Source of the DNA: Novosphingobium colocasiae
GTDB lineage: Bacteria; Pseudomonadota; Alphaproteobacteria; Sphingomonadales; Sphingomonadaceae
Assembly (NCBI RefSeq): GCF_014652555.1
Contig: NZ_BMZA01000002.1
Coordinates: forward strand, 434,001 to 498,000
Direction: 5' to 3'
DNA: 64,000 bases
The notes under the pieces are model-generated. The model was given only the letters and a program-made list of their open reading frames with translations. It was not told where the DNA came from and made no database searches. Below, piece by piece: positions 46,797-56,531 of the stretch (its first letter is position 1; each line of letters opens with the position of its first letter). The position numbers and the translations under genes were made by a program.

Positions 46797-47672
46797 GTGG
46801 CTTCGCTCAAGGAACTCAAAGGCCGCATCAACTCGGTCAAATCGACCCAGAAGATCACCAAGGCCAAGCAGATGGTCGCCGCGGCCAAGCTGCGCAAGGC
46901 GCAGGCCGCGGCGGAAGCCGCGCGTCCCTATGCCCAGCGTCTGGCCGAGGTGATGGGCTCGCTGTCGTCCAAGATCACGGTCAGCGAGAACAGCCCCAAG
47001 CTGCTCGCCGGAACCGGCAGCGATCAGGTACACCTGCTCGTCGTCGCCAATTCGGACAAGGGCCTGTGCGGAGCGTTCAACTCGAACATCGTGCGTGCCG
47101 CGCGCGCCAAGGCGATCGAGCTGGAAGCGGCCGGCAAGACCGTGCTGTTCTACCTGATCGGCCGCAAGGGCCGTGCCGTGATCCGGCGCGAATATCCCAA
47201 GCAGATCGCTCACATGTTCGACACCACCGACGTGCGCGAACCCGGCTTCAACGAAGCCGAGCGCGTCGCCGATGAACTCGTCGCCATGTACGAAGCTGGC
47301 AAGTTCGACGTCGCGCACCTGTTCTATTCCAAGTTCCGCTCGGCGCTGGTGCAGGAGCCGACCAGCCAGCAGATCATCCCGGTCCCCGCCCCCAAGGCGG
47401 CGGCGGTCCAGGCCGATGCGGTCACCGAATACGAACCCGACGAGGAGGAAATCCTCGCCGCGCTGCTGCCGCGCTATCTGAAGACCCAGCTCTTCGGCGC
47501 GCTGCTCGAAAACGCCGCGTCCGAACAGGGCGCATCGATGACAGCCATGGACAACGCCACGCGCAACGCCGGCGATCTCATCAAGAAGCTGACCATCGTC
47601 TACAACCGCACCCGTCAGGCTGCGATCACCACCGAACTCGTCGAAATCATCGCGGGCGCGGAAGCGCTCTAA
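46797..47672 (+). CDS. atpG: ATP synthase F1 subunit gamma
   Basis: The 291-residue rotor shaft of F1. The N-terminal helix [20 protein letters not shown], the motif [10 protein letters not shown] and the C-terminal [15 protein letters not shown] are characteristic. It starts with GTG after GAGGAG; that ribosome-binding site directly follows the REP-like element. atpD begins 21 bp after its stop. Confidence 0.97.
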   Translation: MASLKELKGRINSVKSTQKITKAKQMVAAAKLRKAQAAAEAARPYAQRLAEVMGSLSSKITVSENSPKLLAGTGSDQVHLLVVANSDKGLCGAFNSNIVRAARAKAIELEAAGKTVLFYLIGRKGRAVIRREYPKQIAHMFDTTDVREPGFNEAERVADELVAMYEAGKFDVAHLFYSKFRSALVQEPTSQQIIPVPAPKAAAVQADAVTEYEPDEEEILAALLPRYLKTQLFGALLENAASEQGASMTAMDNATRNAGDLIKKLTIVYNRTRQAAITTELVEIIAGAEAL

Positions 47673-49151
<1,479 letters not shown>

Positions 49152-49191
49152 TCCAACGCGCGCCGCGCGTAGCGCAGGCGCTCGCCAATTT

Positions 49192-49317
49192 CCCCTCCCG
49201 CTTGCGGGAGGGGTGAGGGGAGGGCATGTGGGCACCCTTCCTACCGATCGACAGGCCCTCCCCCAGCCCCTCCCGCCAGCGGGAGGGGAGATTTCAGACC
49301 CTCCGGTCAACGGAGGG
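49192..49317 (+). repeat. Three-hairpin array between atpD and atpC
   Basis: Two related perfect 10-bp hairpins, CCCCTCCCGC-TT-GCGGGAGGGG (49192-49213) and CCCCTCCCGC-CA-GCGGGAGGGG (49267-49288), are followed by CCCTCCG-GTCAA-CGGAGGG (49299-49317). The right arm of the last hairpin overlaps the atpC ribosome-binding site GGAGGGGGA (49312-49320), so folding could hide it. No T-run follows, so this is not an intrinsic terminator. Confidence 0.72.
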
Positions 49318-49328
49318 GGAGATTGCAG

Positions 49329-49586
49329 ATGCCGCTTCACTTCGAACTCGTCACGCCGGCCAAGCTCGTTCGTTCGGAAGACGTCCACATGGTGGTCGTT
49401 CCCGGCACCGAGGGTGAGTTCGGCGTGCTGGAAGGCCATGCGCCCTTCATGTCGACCATCGCGGACGGCGCGCTCAAGGTCTATCGCACCGAAAACGGCG
49501 CGCCCGAGGAAATCCGCATCACCGGCGGGTTTGCCGAAGTGGGCGATGCCGGCCTGACTGTCCTCGCCGAGCACGTTTCCGAATAA
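49329..49586 (+). CDS. atpC: ATP synthase F1 subunit epsilon
   Basis: An 85-residue epsilon subunit containing only the N-terminal beta-sandwich ([34 protein letters not shown] and [19 protein letters not shown]). The C-terminal helical hairpin that inhibits ATP hydrolysis in E. coli is missing; short epsilons of this kind occur in several Alphaproteobacteria, which instead use the zeta inhibitor. The ATG follows GGAGGGGGA, which lies in a hairpin arm. Last gene of the operon. Confidence 0.93.
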   Translation: MPLHFELVTPAKLVRSEDVHMVVVPGTEGEFGVLEGHAPFMSTIADGALKVYRTENGAPEEIRITGGFAEVGDAGLTVLAEHVSE

Positions 49587-49741
49587 CCCGACGGCCCATG
49601 CGGTCCCCGGCATGATGGCTTGCGGCAACGGGTGCGCCCTTCTTGCCGCCACGACGCTGATCGCGATGCCCGTTAGGACATCTTTAACACCTTGCGGCTA
49701 GAACGGCCTCAAGAGCTTCACACCCCATGTGAGCATCAAAG

Positions 49742-49773
49742 GGCGCTTCCGGGAAACCGGGAGCGCCTTTTTT
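49742..49773 (+). terminator. Rho-independent terminator downstream of atpC
   Basis: GGCGCTTCCGG (49742-49752) pairs with CCGGGAGCGCC (49757-49767), with one G-T pair and a GAAA tetraloop, followed by six T residues (49768-49773). It lies 155 bp after the atpC stop, so it either ends a long 3' untranslated region or a separate small RNA. Confidence 0.88.
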
Positions 49774-49787
49774 GTCACCTCCCCCCT

Positions 49788-49860
49788 CGTTATCCCCGCG
49801 CACGCGGGGACCCATCTCCTGGCGTTCCAGTTGGGTTCCCGCGTTCGCGGGAAAGACGAA
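49788..49860. repeat. REP-like two-hairpin repeat, copy 2
   Basis: A second copy of the 73-bp element at 46709-46781, with hairpins CCCCGC-GCAC-GCGGGG and TTCCCGC-GTTC-GCGGGAA. Loop and middle bases differ while stems are preserved, as expected for a REP element whose structure is under selection or was recently spread. Confidence 0.8.
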
Positions 49861-50002
49861 GAGGGAGGATCGCTTGCTTCCCGTCACACCTCCGCGCCGT
49901 CGCGCCTCCGCGTGACCCCAGACGACCAGCCCGCCCCGCCTATCTCGCTTTCCGCGAACGCCGCCGCTATGCCCGTCGCAATAGCCGGAGAATGGTGGGG
50001 CG

Positions 50003-51514
50003 ATGGCGCGTGACGAAGTGATAGCAGCGGAAATGCCCGCCGCGCGGCTGGCCGGCGCGGTGGACACCCGTCCGGCGGCACGCTTTGCCCTCTTCATCCT
50101 CGTCGCGCTGGTACTGCGCTGGCCGGTGCTGGGCGACTGGAACTGGTACAGCGACGACCAGTTCTATGCCCTGGTCGGCCAGAGGATGGCCGCCGGCGAC
50201 CTGCTTTACGTCGATATCTGGGATCGCAAGGGCCCGGCCCTGTTCGCGCTCTATGCCCTGATCGCGATGGTTTCACACGCCCCGCTGGCGTGGCAACTGG
50301 CGGCGGCGCTGGCGGCAGCGGCCGGGGCTTGCTGGGTCTATGCCTTGTCACGTCTGATCGGCGGCCGGCGCGGCGCATTCATGGCGGCGACCGCCTATCT
50401 GGCGCTGATGATCCGGTTCGACGGTTCGACCGGGGAAGCGGCGGTATTCTACAACCCGCTGATGATGCTGGCGGCGTGGTCCGTGGCCACCCGGCTGGAT
50501 GCCCTGCGCACCGGAACCCTGCCCCTGCGCGTCGTCGCCGGAATGGCGGCGGCGGGGCTGGCGATCGCCTTCAAGCCCACGGCGCTGTTCGAAAGCCTGT
50601 GGTTCGGGGCGACGATCGCCGTGCTGCTGTGGCGCAGCGGCATGGCACCGGGGCGGCTGGTTGCGGCTCTCGCGATGGCGGCGCTGGCGGGGAGCCTGCC
50701 GTGGCTGCTGACCGGGCTGTGGTATCTCCACCTCGGGCATTTCGCCGATCTGTGGCAGGCGACGGTGGCGAGCAATTTCCACCGCCAGAACCTCCACCCG
50801 CATGAACGAACGATGCGCGCGCTGGCGCTGCTCGGCCAGCTTGGCCTGCCGATCCTGTGCGCCGTGCTGGGCGAGGCGGACCGGCGGCGCACGCAAGCGC
50901 AACCTTCCCCGGCGCTGCGGTTCCTGTTCGGCTGGTGCCTGGTCTCGTTCGGGGCGGTGCTGGGCTATCCCAACATCTTCACCAACTATGCGCTGCCGAT
51001 GCTCGCCCCGCTCTGCGTGCTGGGCGTTGGGTTTTACCAGCAGCGCTCGATCGCGCCCTTGCTGCTGGCCGCGATCGTCATCAGTTCGCTGGCCTTCGCG
51101 CATATCTACGAACTGCCCACCCGCTGGCGCGCGCGCACCCAGCTCGCCGCGTTCGAGCGCCATGTCCGTGCCGAAACGCCACACCGGCGGCTGCTGGTCA
51201 TCGGCCATACCAGCCTCCTCTATGCCCGCATCGGCGCGCGTCCCCCTTCGATCCTCGCCTTCCCGCGCCACCTCTACGATGGTGCCGAAGCCGGATCGAG
51301 CGGGATCGATGAAGTGGCCGAAATGCGCCGCATCCTCGCCGCCCGGCCCGAAACCGTGGTGATCCAGGATCCGCTGCGCGCCAACCCGGTGAACGAGGCC
51401 AACCTGGCGGCGGTCAACGCCTATGTTCGCCGCTGCCGCACGGTGCGCGCCTTTGCCCTGTCCGACAAGGACGGGCCGGTCACCCAGACCGTCTACAGCC
51501 GCTGCGCCCCCTGA
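50003..51514 (+). CDS. Multi-spanning membrane protein, GT-C glycosyltransferase-like
   Basis: A 503-residue integral membrane protein with about ten hydrophobic segments. After the first membrane segment comes WYSDDQFYALVGQRMAAGDL followed by YVDIWDRKGP. The paired acidic residues in the first periplasmic loop (YSDD) are typical of GT-C enzymes of the ArnT/PMT superfamily, which use polyprenyl-linked sugars. A soluble domain of about 120 residues ends the protein. The acceptor is unknown. It is a single plus-strand gene, with its neighbour convergent. Confidence 0.65.
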   Translation: MARDEVIAAEMPAARLAGAVDTRPAARFALFILVALVLRWPVLGDWNWYSDDQFYALVGQRMAAGDLLYVDIWDRKGPALFALYALIAMVSHAPLAWQLAAALAAAAGACWVYALSRLIGGRRGAFMAATAYLALMIRFDGSTGEAAVFYNPLMMLAAWSVATRLDALRTGTLPLRVVAGMAAAGLAIAFKPTALFESLWFGATIAVLLWRSGMAPGRLVAALAMAALAGSLPWLLTGLWYLHLGHFADLWQATVASNFHRQNLHPHERTMRALALLGQLGLPILCAVLGEADRRRTQAQPSPALRFLFGWCLVSFGAVLGYPNIFTNYALPMLAPLCVLGVGFYQQRSIAPLLLAAIVISSLAFAHIYELPTRWRARTQLAAFERHVRAETPHRRLLVIGHTSLLYARIGARPPSILAFPRHLYDGAEAGSSGIDEVAEMRRILAARPETVVIQDPLRANPVNEANLAAVNAYVRRCRTVRAFALSDKDGPVTQTVYSRCAP

Positions 51515-51518
51515 CCGC

Positions 51519-51833
51519 TCAGCGCCGCCTGGCGGTGGCGGCGTGGAAGTCCGGCGGCTTCGATGCGATCCAGCACAGGAACCGCACCATCGCCGGCTCA
51601 TCGGCCAACGCCGCCGGCTCGGGCGGCAGCTTGGCCAGTTGGGAATTGGTAAACAGCGCATGGATCGTGCGGTGGCAGATGGGGTGCAGGGGCACCGTGG
51701 CGCGTCCGCCCCGACTCCTGGGAATCGGGTGGTGCCACTCCACCCGCTGCCCCAGCGGCCGGGCGCACAGCCAGCAGCACCCTTCCCCGCCGTTTCCGCC
51801 GGTTTGGGCCGCTGTCATGGGCTGTTCGACCAT
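51519..51833 (-). CDS. HNH endonuclease-fold protein
   Basis: A 104-residue protein built around an HNH motif: CWLCARPLGQRVEWHHPIPRSRGGR, then PICHRTIHALFTN. Paired cysteines (Cys19/20 to Cys23) and CHR suggest the usual zinc support. Small free-standing HNH proteins may be nucleases or nicking enzymes; the role is unknown. The start is uncertain: ATG at 51833 or at 51818, neither with a good ribosome-binding site. It is convergent with the membrane protein gene. Confidence 0.68.
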   Translation of the reverse strand: MVEQPMTAAQTGGNGGEGCCWLCARPLGQRVEWHHPIPRSRGGRATVPLHPICHRTIHALFTNSQLAKLPPEPAALADEPAMVRFLCWIASKPPDFHAATARRR

Positions 51834-51974
51834 CGCGTTTCGCGCGTCACGTTTACGAATTGCTCCATAGTTGCGGGCATTAGGAAGTTATCAAAGTTTC
51901 AACCTTAATGTTCGACGTCATTCGCAACGGTTTGTTCCGGGTTGGCCCCGGAGCGATAGAAGGTTTCGCAGCAG

Positions 51975-53504
51975 ATGACGGCATTCGGGCGACGCAACGG
52001 AGTGAGCGGAATGGGCCAGGGCGCACGCCCGGCCTTCGGCGTGGCGAAACCGCTCAAGGGCGGCGCGGCAGACAAGGCGCAAGGCGCACCGGTTCCCGGC
52101 GGGGTACCGATGCCCGGCGACCAGTTCCCGCCGATCCCCGGCGGGGACATGGGCAATTCGCAGACCATGCGCGACGATGCCATGACCCGGCTGGCCGATC
52201 GGGCCAACGCGGTTCACGATACCGCTAACGACCAGGGCGGCTTCGAAGCCTCGATCCACAAGATCAAGGAACAGGTCCTGCCCCGTCTGCTGGAACGGGT
52301 CGATCCAGAAGCGGCGGCGACGCTGACCAAGGACGAGCTTTCCGAAGAATTCCGCCCGATCATCGTCGAAGTGCTGGCCGAACTGAAGATCACCTTCAAC
52401 CGGCGCGAACAGTTCGCGCTCGAAAAGGTGCTGATCGACGAACTGCTCGGCTTCGGCCCGCTGGAAGAGCTGCTGAACGATCCCGATATCTCGGACATCA
52501 TGGTCAACGGCCCGAACCAGACCTACATCGAAAAGAAGGGCCGGCTCCAGCTCGCCAGCACCAAGTTCCGCGACGAACAGCACCTGTTCCAGATCGCCCA
52601 GCGCATAGTCAACCAGGTCGGCCGCCGCGTCGACCAAACCACACCGCTGGCCGACGCCCGCCTCAAGGACGGCAGCCGCGTCAACGTCATCGTGCCGCCG
52701 CTGTCGCTGCGCGGCACCGCGATCTCGATTCGTAAGTTCTCCGAGAAGCCGATCACCATCGATATGCTGAAGGAATTCGGCTCGATGAGCGAAAAGATGG
52801 CCACCACGCTCAAGATTGCGGGCGCGTGCCGGATGAACGTCGTGATTTCGGGCGGTACCGGTTCCGGTAAGACGACCATGCTCAACGCCCTGTCGAAGAT
52901 GATCGATCCGGGCGAGCGCGTGCTGACCATCGAAGACGCGGCCGAACTTCGCCTGCAGCAGCCGCACTGGCTGCCGCTCGAAACCCGGCCGCCGAACCTG
53001 GAAGGCCAAGGCGCGATCACCATCGGCGATCTCGTCAAGAACGCCCTGCGTATGCGTCCTGACCGCATCATCCTGGGCGAAATTCGCGGCGCGGAATGTT
53101 TCGACCTGTTGGCCGCGATGAACACCGGCCACGATGGCTCGATGTGTACGCTCCACGCCAACAGTCCGCGCGAATGCCTGGGCCGTATGGAAAACATGAT
53201 CCTTATGGGCGACATCAAGATCCCCAAGGAAGCCATCAGCCGCCAGATCGCCGAATCGGTCGATCTGATCGTCCAGGTCAAGCGCCTGCGCGACGGTTCG
53301 CGCCGCACCACCAACATCACCGAAGTGATCGGCATGGAAGGCGAGGTCATCGTCACCCAGGAACTGTTCAAGTTCGAGTATCTGGACGAGACTGACGACG
53401 GCAAGATCCTGGGCGAATTCCGCAGTTCGGGCCTGCGCCCCTATACGCTGGAAAAGGCCCGCCAGTTCGGCTTCGATCAGGCCTATCTGGAAGCCTGCCT
53501 CTGA
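51975..53504 (+). CDS. cpaF: CpaF-type pilus assembly / secretion ATPase
   Basis: A 509-residue ATPase of the Tad/Flp pilus type (CpaF/TadA). A proline- and glycine-rich N-terminal tail of about 85 residues precedes the N-domain. The ATPase core has Walker A GGTGSGKT at 293-300, an Asp box near TIEDAAELRLQQPHW, Walker B RIILGEIRGAE and a His box LHANSPRE. It powers pilus assembly from the inner membrane. None of the other cpa/tad genes lies in the window, so it is either detached from its cluster or serves a locus elsewhere. A strong hairpin follows the stop. Confidence 0.92.
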   Translation: MTAFGRRNGVSGMGQGARPAFGVAKPLKGGAADKAQGAPVPGGVPMPGDQFPPIPGGDMGNSQTMRDDAMTRLADRANAVHDTANDQGGFEASIHKIKEQVLPRLLERVDPEAAATLTKDELSEEFRPIIVEVLAELKITFNRREQFALEKVLIDELLGFGPLEELLNDPDISDIMVNGPNQTYIEKKGRLQLASTKFRDEQHLFQIAQRIVNQVGRRVDQTTPLADARLKDGSRVNVIVPPLSLRGTAISIRKFSEKPITIDMLKEFGSMSEKMATTLKIAGACRMNVVISGGTGSGKTTMLNALSKMIDPGERVLTIEDAAELRLQQPHWLPLETRPPNLEGQGAITIGDLVKNALRMRPDRIILGEIRGAECFDLLAAMNTGHDGSMCTLHANSPRECLGRMENMILMGDIKIPKEAISRQIAESVDLIVQVKRLRDGSRRTTNITEVIGMEGEVIVTQELFKFEYLDETDDGKILGEFRSSGLRPYTLEKARQFGFDQAYLEACL

Positions 53505-54032
53505 TCGCCTGACGCCGGGAGAGCGGCCTTGGCCGCCTCCCGGCCCACGCCACGGCCCGCTGATCGGAACTCCTGCCAGTCATCGCACGCCGCAAGGCGA
53601 AGCGATCCGGGGCGGTCACCACCGCTCGCGACCCTCGCGCGCCTCACATGTTTCCTACACCCGAAACCTGCGGCATAATCCGCAACGGCGCCCCTGCGCC
53701 TTGCTCTTTCCCATCGTTGGAACGTGACATTTTTTCGCAGGTCCGAAAGTGTAAACTTCGCAATTTTCTGCGCGTAAGAAACTGATTTAAATATGAAATA
53801 TTTCAATTCCGAAAGTTACACCCTGTAACCTTTGTCACCTTAGCCAGCGAAGAAAAAAGGTTCACGCGGAGGCGCGAAGGCGCAGAGATGTCCAGCTTGC
53901 CGCAGCGCGGCTTTCCCTTTCCACGATGCGTTTGTCTCGACGTCGAATCGGGGAGGAAGGCTGCGCCATCACGCAACACCTCTGCGCCTCCGCGCCTCCG
54001 CGCGATCACCGGCGAAGCGGCACGACTGAGTT
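53505..54032. other. 528-bp gene-free region with hairpin, AT-rich tract and inverted repeats
   Basis: No gene is supported. A strong hairpin at 53514-53544 (GCCGGGAG then GCGGCC arms, one bulge, no T-run) ends the cpaF unit. An AT-rich stretch (53725-53835) carries the palindrome GAAATATTTC and the dyad GTTACA-CCC-TGTAAC (53815-53829). Inverted copies of about 29 bp (53859-53888 and 53976-54004, GCGGAGGCGCGAAGGCGCAGAG type) flank 87 bp, giving a MITE-like or BIME-like structure. Confidence 0.55.
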
Positions 54033-54239
54033 TCAGCCGTTCAGCCAGAGCTTGCCGGACACGCCGAGCAGGATAACCGCCGCCAGCAGCGCGAAGAAGA
54101 ACAACCCGGTCCACGGCATGCAGCCGACGCGATCGGGATCGCGCCGGTTGCGCCGCCGCCGGTCACCCCACCAGGCGATCACCGCCAGCGCTGCCGCCAC
54201 GCCGCCGCCGATCGCCATCCATCGCACCGATTCGTCCAT
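54033..54239 (-). CDS. Small membrane protein, unknown function
   Basis: A 68-residue protein, starting MDESVRWMAIGG, with two hydrophobic helices (about 7-21 and 45-61) joined by a strongly basic loop (GDRRRRNRRDPDR). No family was recognised. AAGGGCGG precedes the ATG with good spacing, which supports it as a real gene. It is divergent from the DMT transporter with a very short shared region. Confidence 0.6.
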   Translation of the reverse strand: MDESVRWMAIGGGVAAALAVIAWWGDRRRRNRRDPDRVGCMPWTGLFFFALLAAVILLGVSGKLWLNG

Positions 54240-54283
54240 CAGCCGCCCTTGCCTTGGCAGTCGCGCGCTATAAAGCACAATCG

Positions 54284-55249
54284 GTGCCTGCCCCCACCGC
54301 CTCTCATCAGCAAGACCGGCCGCTGCTCGCGCTGGCGATCCGCGTTATGGCGATGGTGCTGCTGTCGACCATGTTCATGCTGATGAAGCTGGCATGGCAG
54401 AACGGGGTGTCGATCCCCGAACTGGTGTTCTGGCGGCAGGCGATGGCGGCCCCGCTGATCCTGATCTGGCTGGCCGGCGCACGAAAGCTGCCGACGCTCA
54501 AGACCCGCCGCATCGGCAGCCATGCGCTGCGCGCGGCGGTCGGCACGTTCGGGCTGTGCTGCAATGTCGCCGCCAACACCCTGCTGCCGCTGCCGGAGGC
54601 GACCACGCTGAGCTTCACGACGCCGCTGTTCGCGGTGCTCATCACCGCGCTGGTGCTGCGCGATACGGTGGGGGTCTGGCGCTGGGCGGCAGTCGTGCTG
54701 GGGTTTATGGGCGTGCTGGTAATGGCGCAGCCGGGTAACGGGCCACCGGTACCCGCGCTCGGCCTGATTGCCGGGACCGGCGCGGGGCTCGTCATCTCGA
54801 TCGTCAGCTTCCAGATCCGGGATCTCGCGCGCACCGAAGCGCCGATCGCCTGCGTCTTTTACTTCGCGCTGTTCGGTGGGCTGTTCACGGCCGTGCTGCT
54901 GCCCTTCTTCGGCCGGCCGCACGGGCCGGTGGAATGGGCACTGCTTGCGGCGGTCGGGCTGACCGGCACGCTGGCGCAGATGCTGATCACCACGGCGCTG
55001 CGCTATGGCCAGGTAGCGACGGTGGTGGTGATGGATTACACCGCGCTGATCTGGGCCACGCTTTATGGCTGGCTGGTGTTCAAAGACCTGCCCGAGGTGA
55101 CGACCTGGCTCGGCGCGCCGCTCATCATCGGGGCCGGGCTCGTCGTGGTGTGGCGCGAACACCGCCTTGCCCGCACCATCTCGCCCACCAGCGCCCTGGA
55201 CGAGGCCGCCATGGAAGAAAGTGCCGAGGCGAGGACGCCACGAGCCTGA
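54284..55249 (+). CDS. DMT-superfamily (EamA) transporter
   Basis: A membrane protein of about 321 residues with ten predicted helices arranged as two EamA repeats. The first repeat contains LPEATTLSFTTPLFAVLITALVLRD, the second ALRYGQVATVVVMDYTALIWATLYGWLVF. Such proteins export metabolites or amino acids; the substrate is unknown. The start is uncertain: GTG at 54284 or TTG at 54254, neither with a clear ribosome-binding site. TATAAA at 54270-54275, eight bases before the GTG, could be a -10 element for a leaderless or nearly leaderless mRNA. Confidence 0.84.
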   Translation: MPAPTASHQQDRPLLALAIRVMAMVLLSTMFMLMKLAWQNGVSIPELVFWRQAMAAPLILIWLAGARKLPTLKTRRIGSHALRAAVGTFGLCCNVAANTLLPLPEATTLSFTTPLFAVLITALVLRDTVGVWRWAAVVLGFMGVLVMAQPGNGPPVPALGLIAGTGAGLVISIVSFQIRDLARTEAPIACVFYFALFGGLFTAVLLPFFGRPHGPVEWALLAAVGLTGTLAQMLITTALRYGQVATVVVMDYTALIWATLYGWLVFKDLPEVTTWLGAPLIIGAGLVVVWREHRLARTISPTSALDEAAMEESAEARTPRA

Positions 55250-55355
55250 ACCGACGGCGGCTCTCGCCGACTGCGGAACAACGGGGCGCATCAGGTGTTG
55301 GATGAGCCGAACCGGATCGACGATCCGGGGACTGTTTCACCAAGGAGCCCAGATC

Positions 55356-55484
55356 ATGGCCAAGAAAATCATCCTCGCGCTCGTCGCCTCCAGCATCGTG
55401 CTCGGCGCATCGGCCTGCAACACCGTCCGCGGTGCCGGCAAGGACGTCGAATCCGCTGCGAACGCGGTCGACAAGGAAATGTGA
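55356..55484 (+). CDS. Entericidin A/B family lipoprotein
   Basis: A 42-residue lipoprotein. The signal peptide with lipobox (IVLGASAC) places the acylated cysteine at residue 21, followed by NTVRGAGKDVESAANAVDK, the amphipathic helix of EcnA/EcnB-type entericidins. In E. coli these form a bacteriolytic toxin/antidote pair; in Alphaproteobacteria single copies are common envelope-stress proteins. AAGGAG precedes the ATG. A 17-bp palindrome CCGGATCG-A-CGATCCGG (55312-55328) upstream may be its operator. Confidence 0.87.
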   Translation: MAKKIILALVASSIVLGASACNTVRGAGKDVESAANAVDKEM

Positions 55485-55509
55485 ACCGATCCGCCCGGAC
55501 CGGTCGCGC

Positions 55510-56496
55510 TCAATCCTGAGGCGTGTCGGTCCGGGCCGGAACCCTGCGCCACAGCGCTGCAAGCAGGCTGCCGATCAAAACGTGCATGACCGCCGAGATG
55601 GCGGCCGGCACCGGGGCAAGAGCGGCTTGGGCAGGGTCCATGAACTGCCCGGCGAAGTTCTTGCTCGAAGCTAGGCTCGCCCCCAGTCCGCTGTTCTGCA
55701 TGCCGACCTCCACGCTGATCGTTCTCGCGGTGATTTCGCTGAGCCGCAGCGCCTTGCCGCTGAGATAACCGAACAGGAACCCGGTAAAGTGCAGCGTGAA
55801 CACCGCCAGCAGCAGCATACCGGCATGGCTTTCGATCATCGGCTTTGACTTGGCGATGATGCCCGCCACGATGATTACCACGAAAATCACCGAAACCAGC
55901 GGCGCAACCTGATCCAGCGCCCGGCTGAGCCGCGCCGCATACCGATTGAGCAGGGTCCCGGCGATCACCGGCACCAGCACCACCGCGATCAGTTCGCGAA
56001 ACAGGGACCAGCGATCGATCTCGATATAGACGCCGGCCAGCCACCCCGTCAGCAGCGGCGTCAGGACCACCGCCACCAGCGTGGAGAGCATGGTCATAGC
56101 GACCGAAAGGGCCACGTTGGTTCGGGCCAGATAGTTGATGACGTTGGATGCCGTCCCCGCCGGGCAGCAGGCGACGAGGATGAGGCCCACGGCCAGGCCC
56201 GGCTCCAGCCCGTACAGGATGGCAGAGCCGAACCCGGCGATCGGCATGATCGTGAAGTGCAGCACCGTCCCGGCGAAAACCTGACGCGGCATGGCGATGA
56301 CGCGACGGAAATCGTCAACGCTGATGTGCAGGCCCATCCCCAGCATGACCACGCCCAGCATCACGCTGATCAGCGGCTGACCGAGCGGCCGGATCGTCCC
56401 GTCGGTCACCCAGGCGAAATGTTCGGGCACGAACCAAGCCCAGGTCACGCCCAGCACCGTCCACAAGGCGAACAGCCTTGTCAGCCGCTCCATCAT
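55510..56496 (-). CDS. Bile acid:sodium symporter (BASS) family transporter
   Basis: A 328-residue membrane protein with about nine to ten helices. Family motifs are LGMGLHISVDDFRRV (about 52-66), CCPAGTASNVINYLARTNVALSVAMTML and ISVEVGMQNSGLGASLA, which line the sodium and substrate sites. BASS proteins import organic anions such as bile acids, pyruvate or pantoate; the substrate is unknown. GGGGAAGAG precedes the ATG pair. It starts only 35 bp after the gcvPB stop in the same direction, so read-through from the glycine operon is possible. Confidence 0.88.
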   Translation of the reverse strand: MMERLTRLFALWTVLGVTWAWFVPEHFAWVTDGTIRPLGQPLISVMLGVVMLGMGLHISVDDFRRVIAMPRQVFAGTVLHFTIMPIAGFGSAILYGLEPGLAVGLILVACCPAGTASNVINYLARTNVALSVAMTMLSTLVAVVLTPLLTGWLAGVYIEIDRWSLFRELIAVVLVPVIAGTLLNRYAARLSRALDQVAPLVSVIFVVIIVAGIIAKSKPMIESHAGMLLLAVFTLHFTGFLFGYLSGKALRLSEITARTISVEVGMQNSGLGASLASSKNFAGQFMDPAQAALAPVPAAISAVMHVLIGSLLAALWRRVPARTDTPQD

Positions 56497-56531
56497 TTCG
56501 CTCTTCCCCCGCTGGCCGCCGAAGCGGCCGG

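Larger units (their letters stand above)
49587..50002. other. Intergenic region after atpC: hairpins, terminator and repeat
   Basis: No protein-coding gene is supported in these 416 bp. A GCGGCAA/TTGCCGC hairpin with an inner GGG/CCC helix lies at 49622-49649. A short hairpin GCT-CACA/TGTG-AGC near 49715-49734 precedes the terminator at 49742-49773, an arrangement compatible with a small RNA of about 80 nt. The REP-like repeat copy 2 follows at 49788-49860, and a partial copy of the GCGCCTCCGCGTGA repeat near 49887-49914. Confidence 0.5.

Noticed and set aside
49329-49586. Frameshifted or truncated atpC
   Set aside because: The 85-residue length is short, but the frame is clean and C-terminally short epsilons are known in Alphaproteobacteria.
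53803-54114. 103-codon minus-strand open frame in the gene-free region after cpaF
   Set aside because: Its translation simply reads through the repeat copies and the AT-rich tract, with no ribosome-binding site or domain, and overlaps the small membrane-protein gene.
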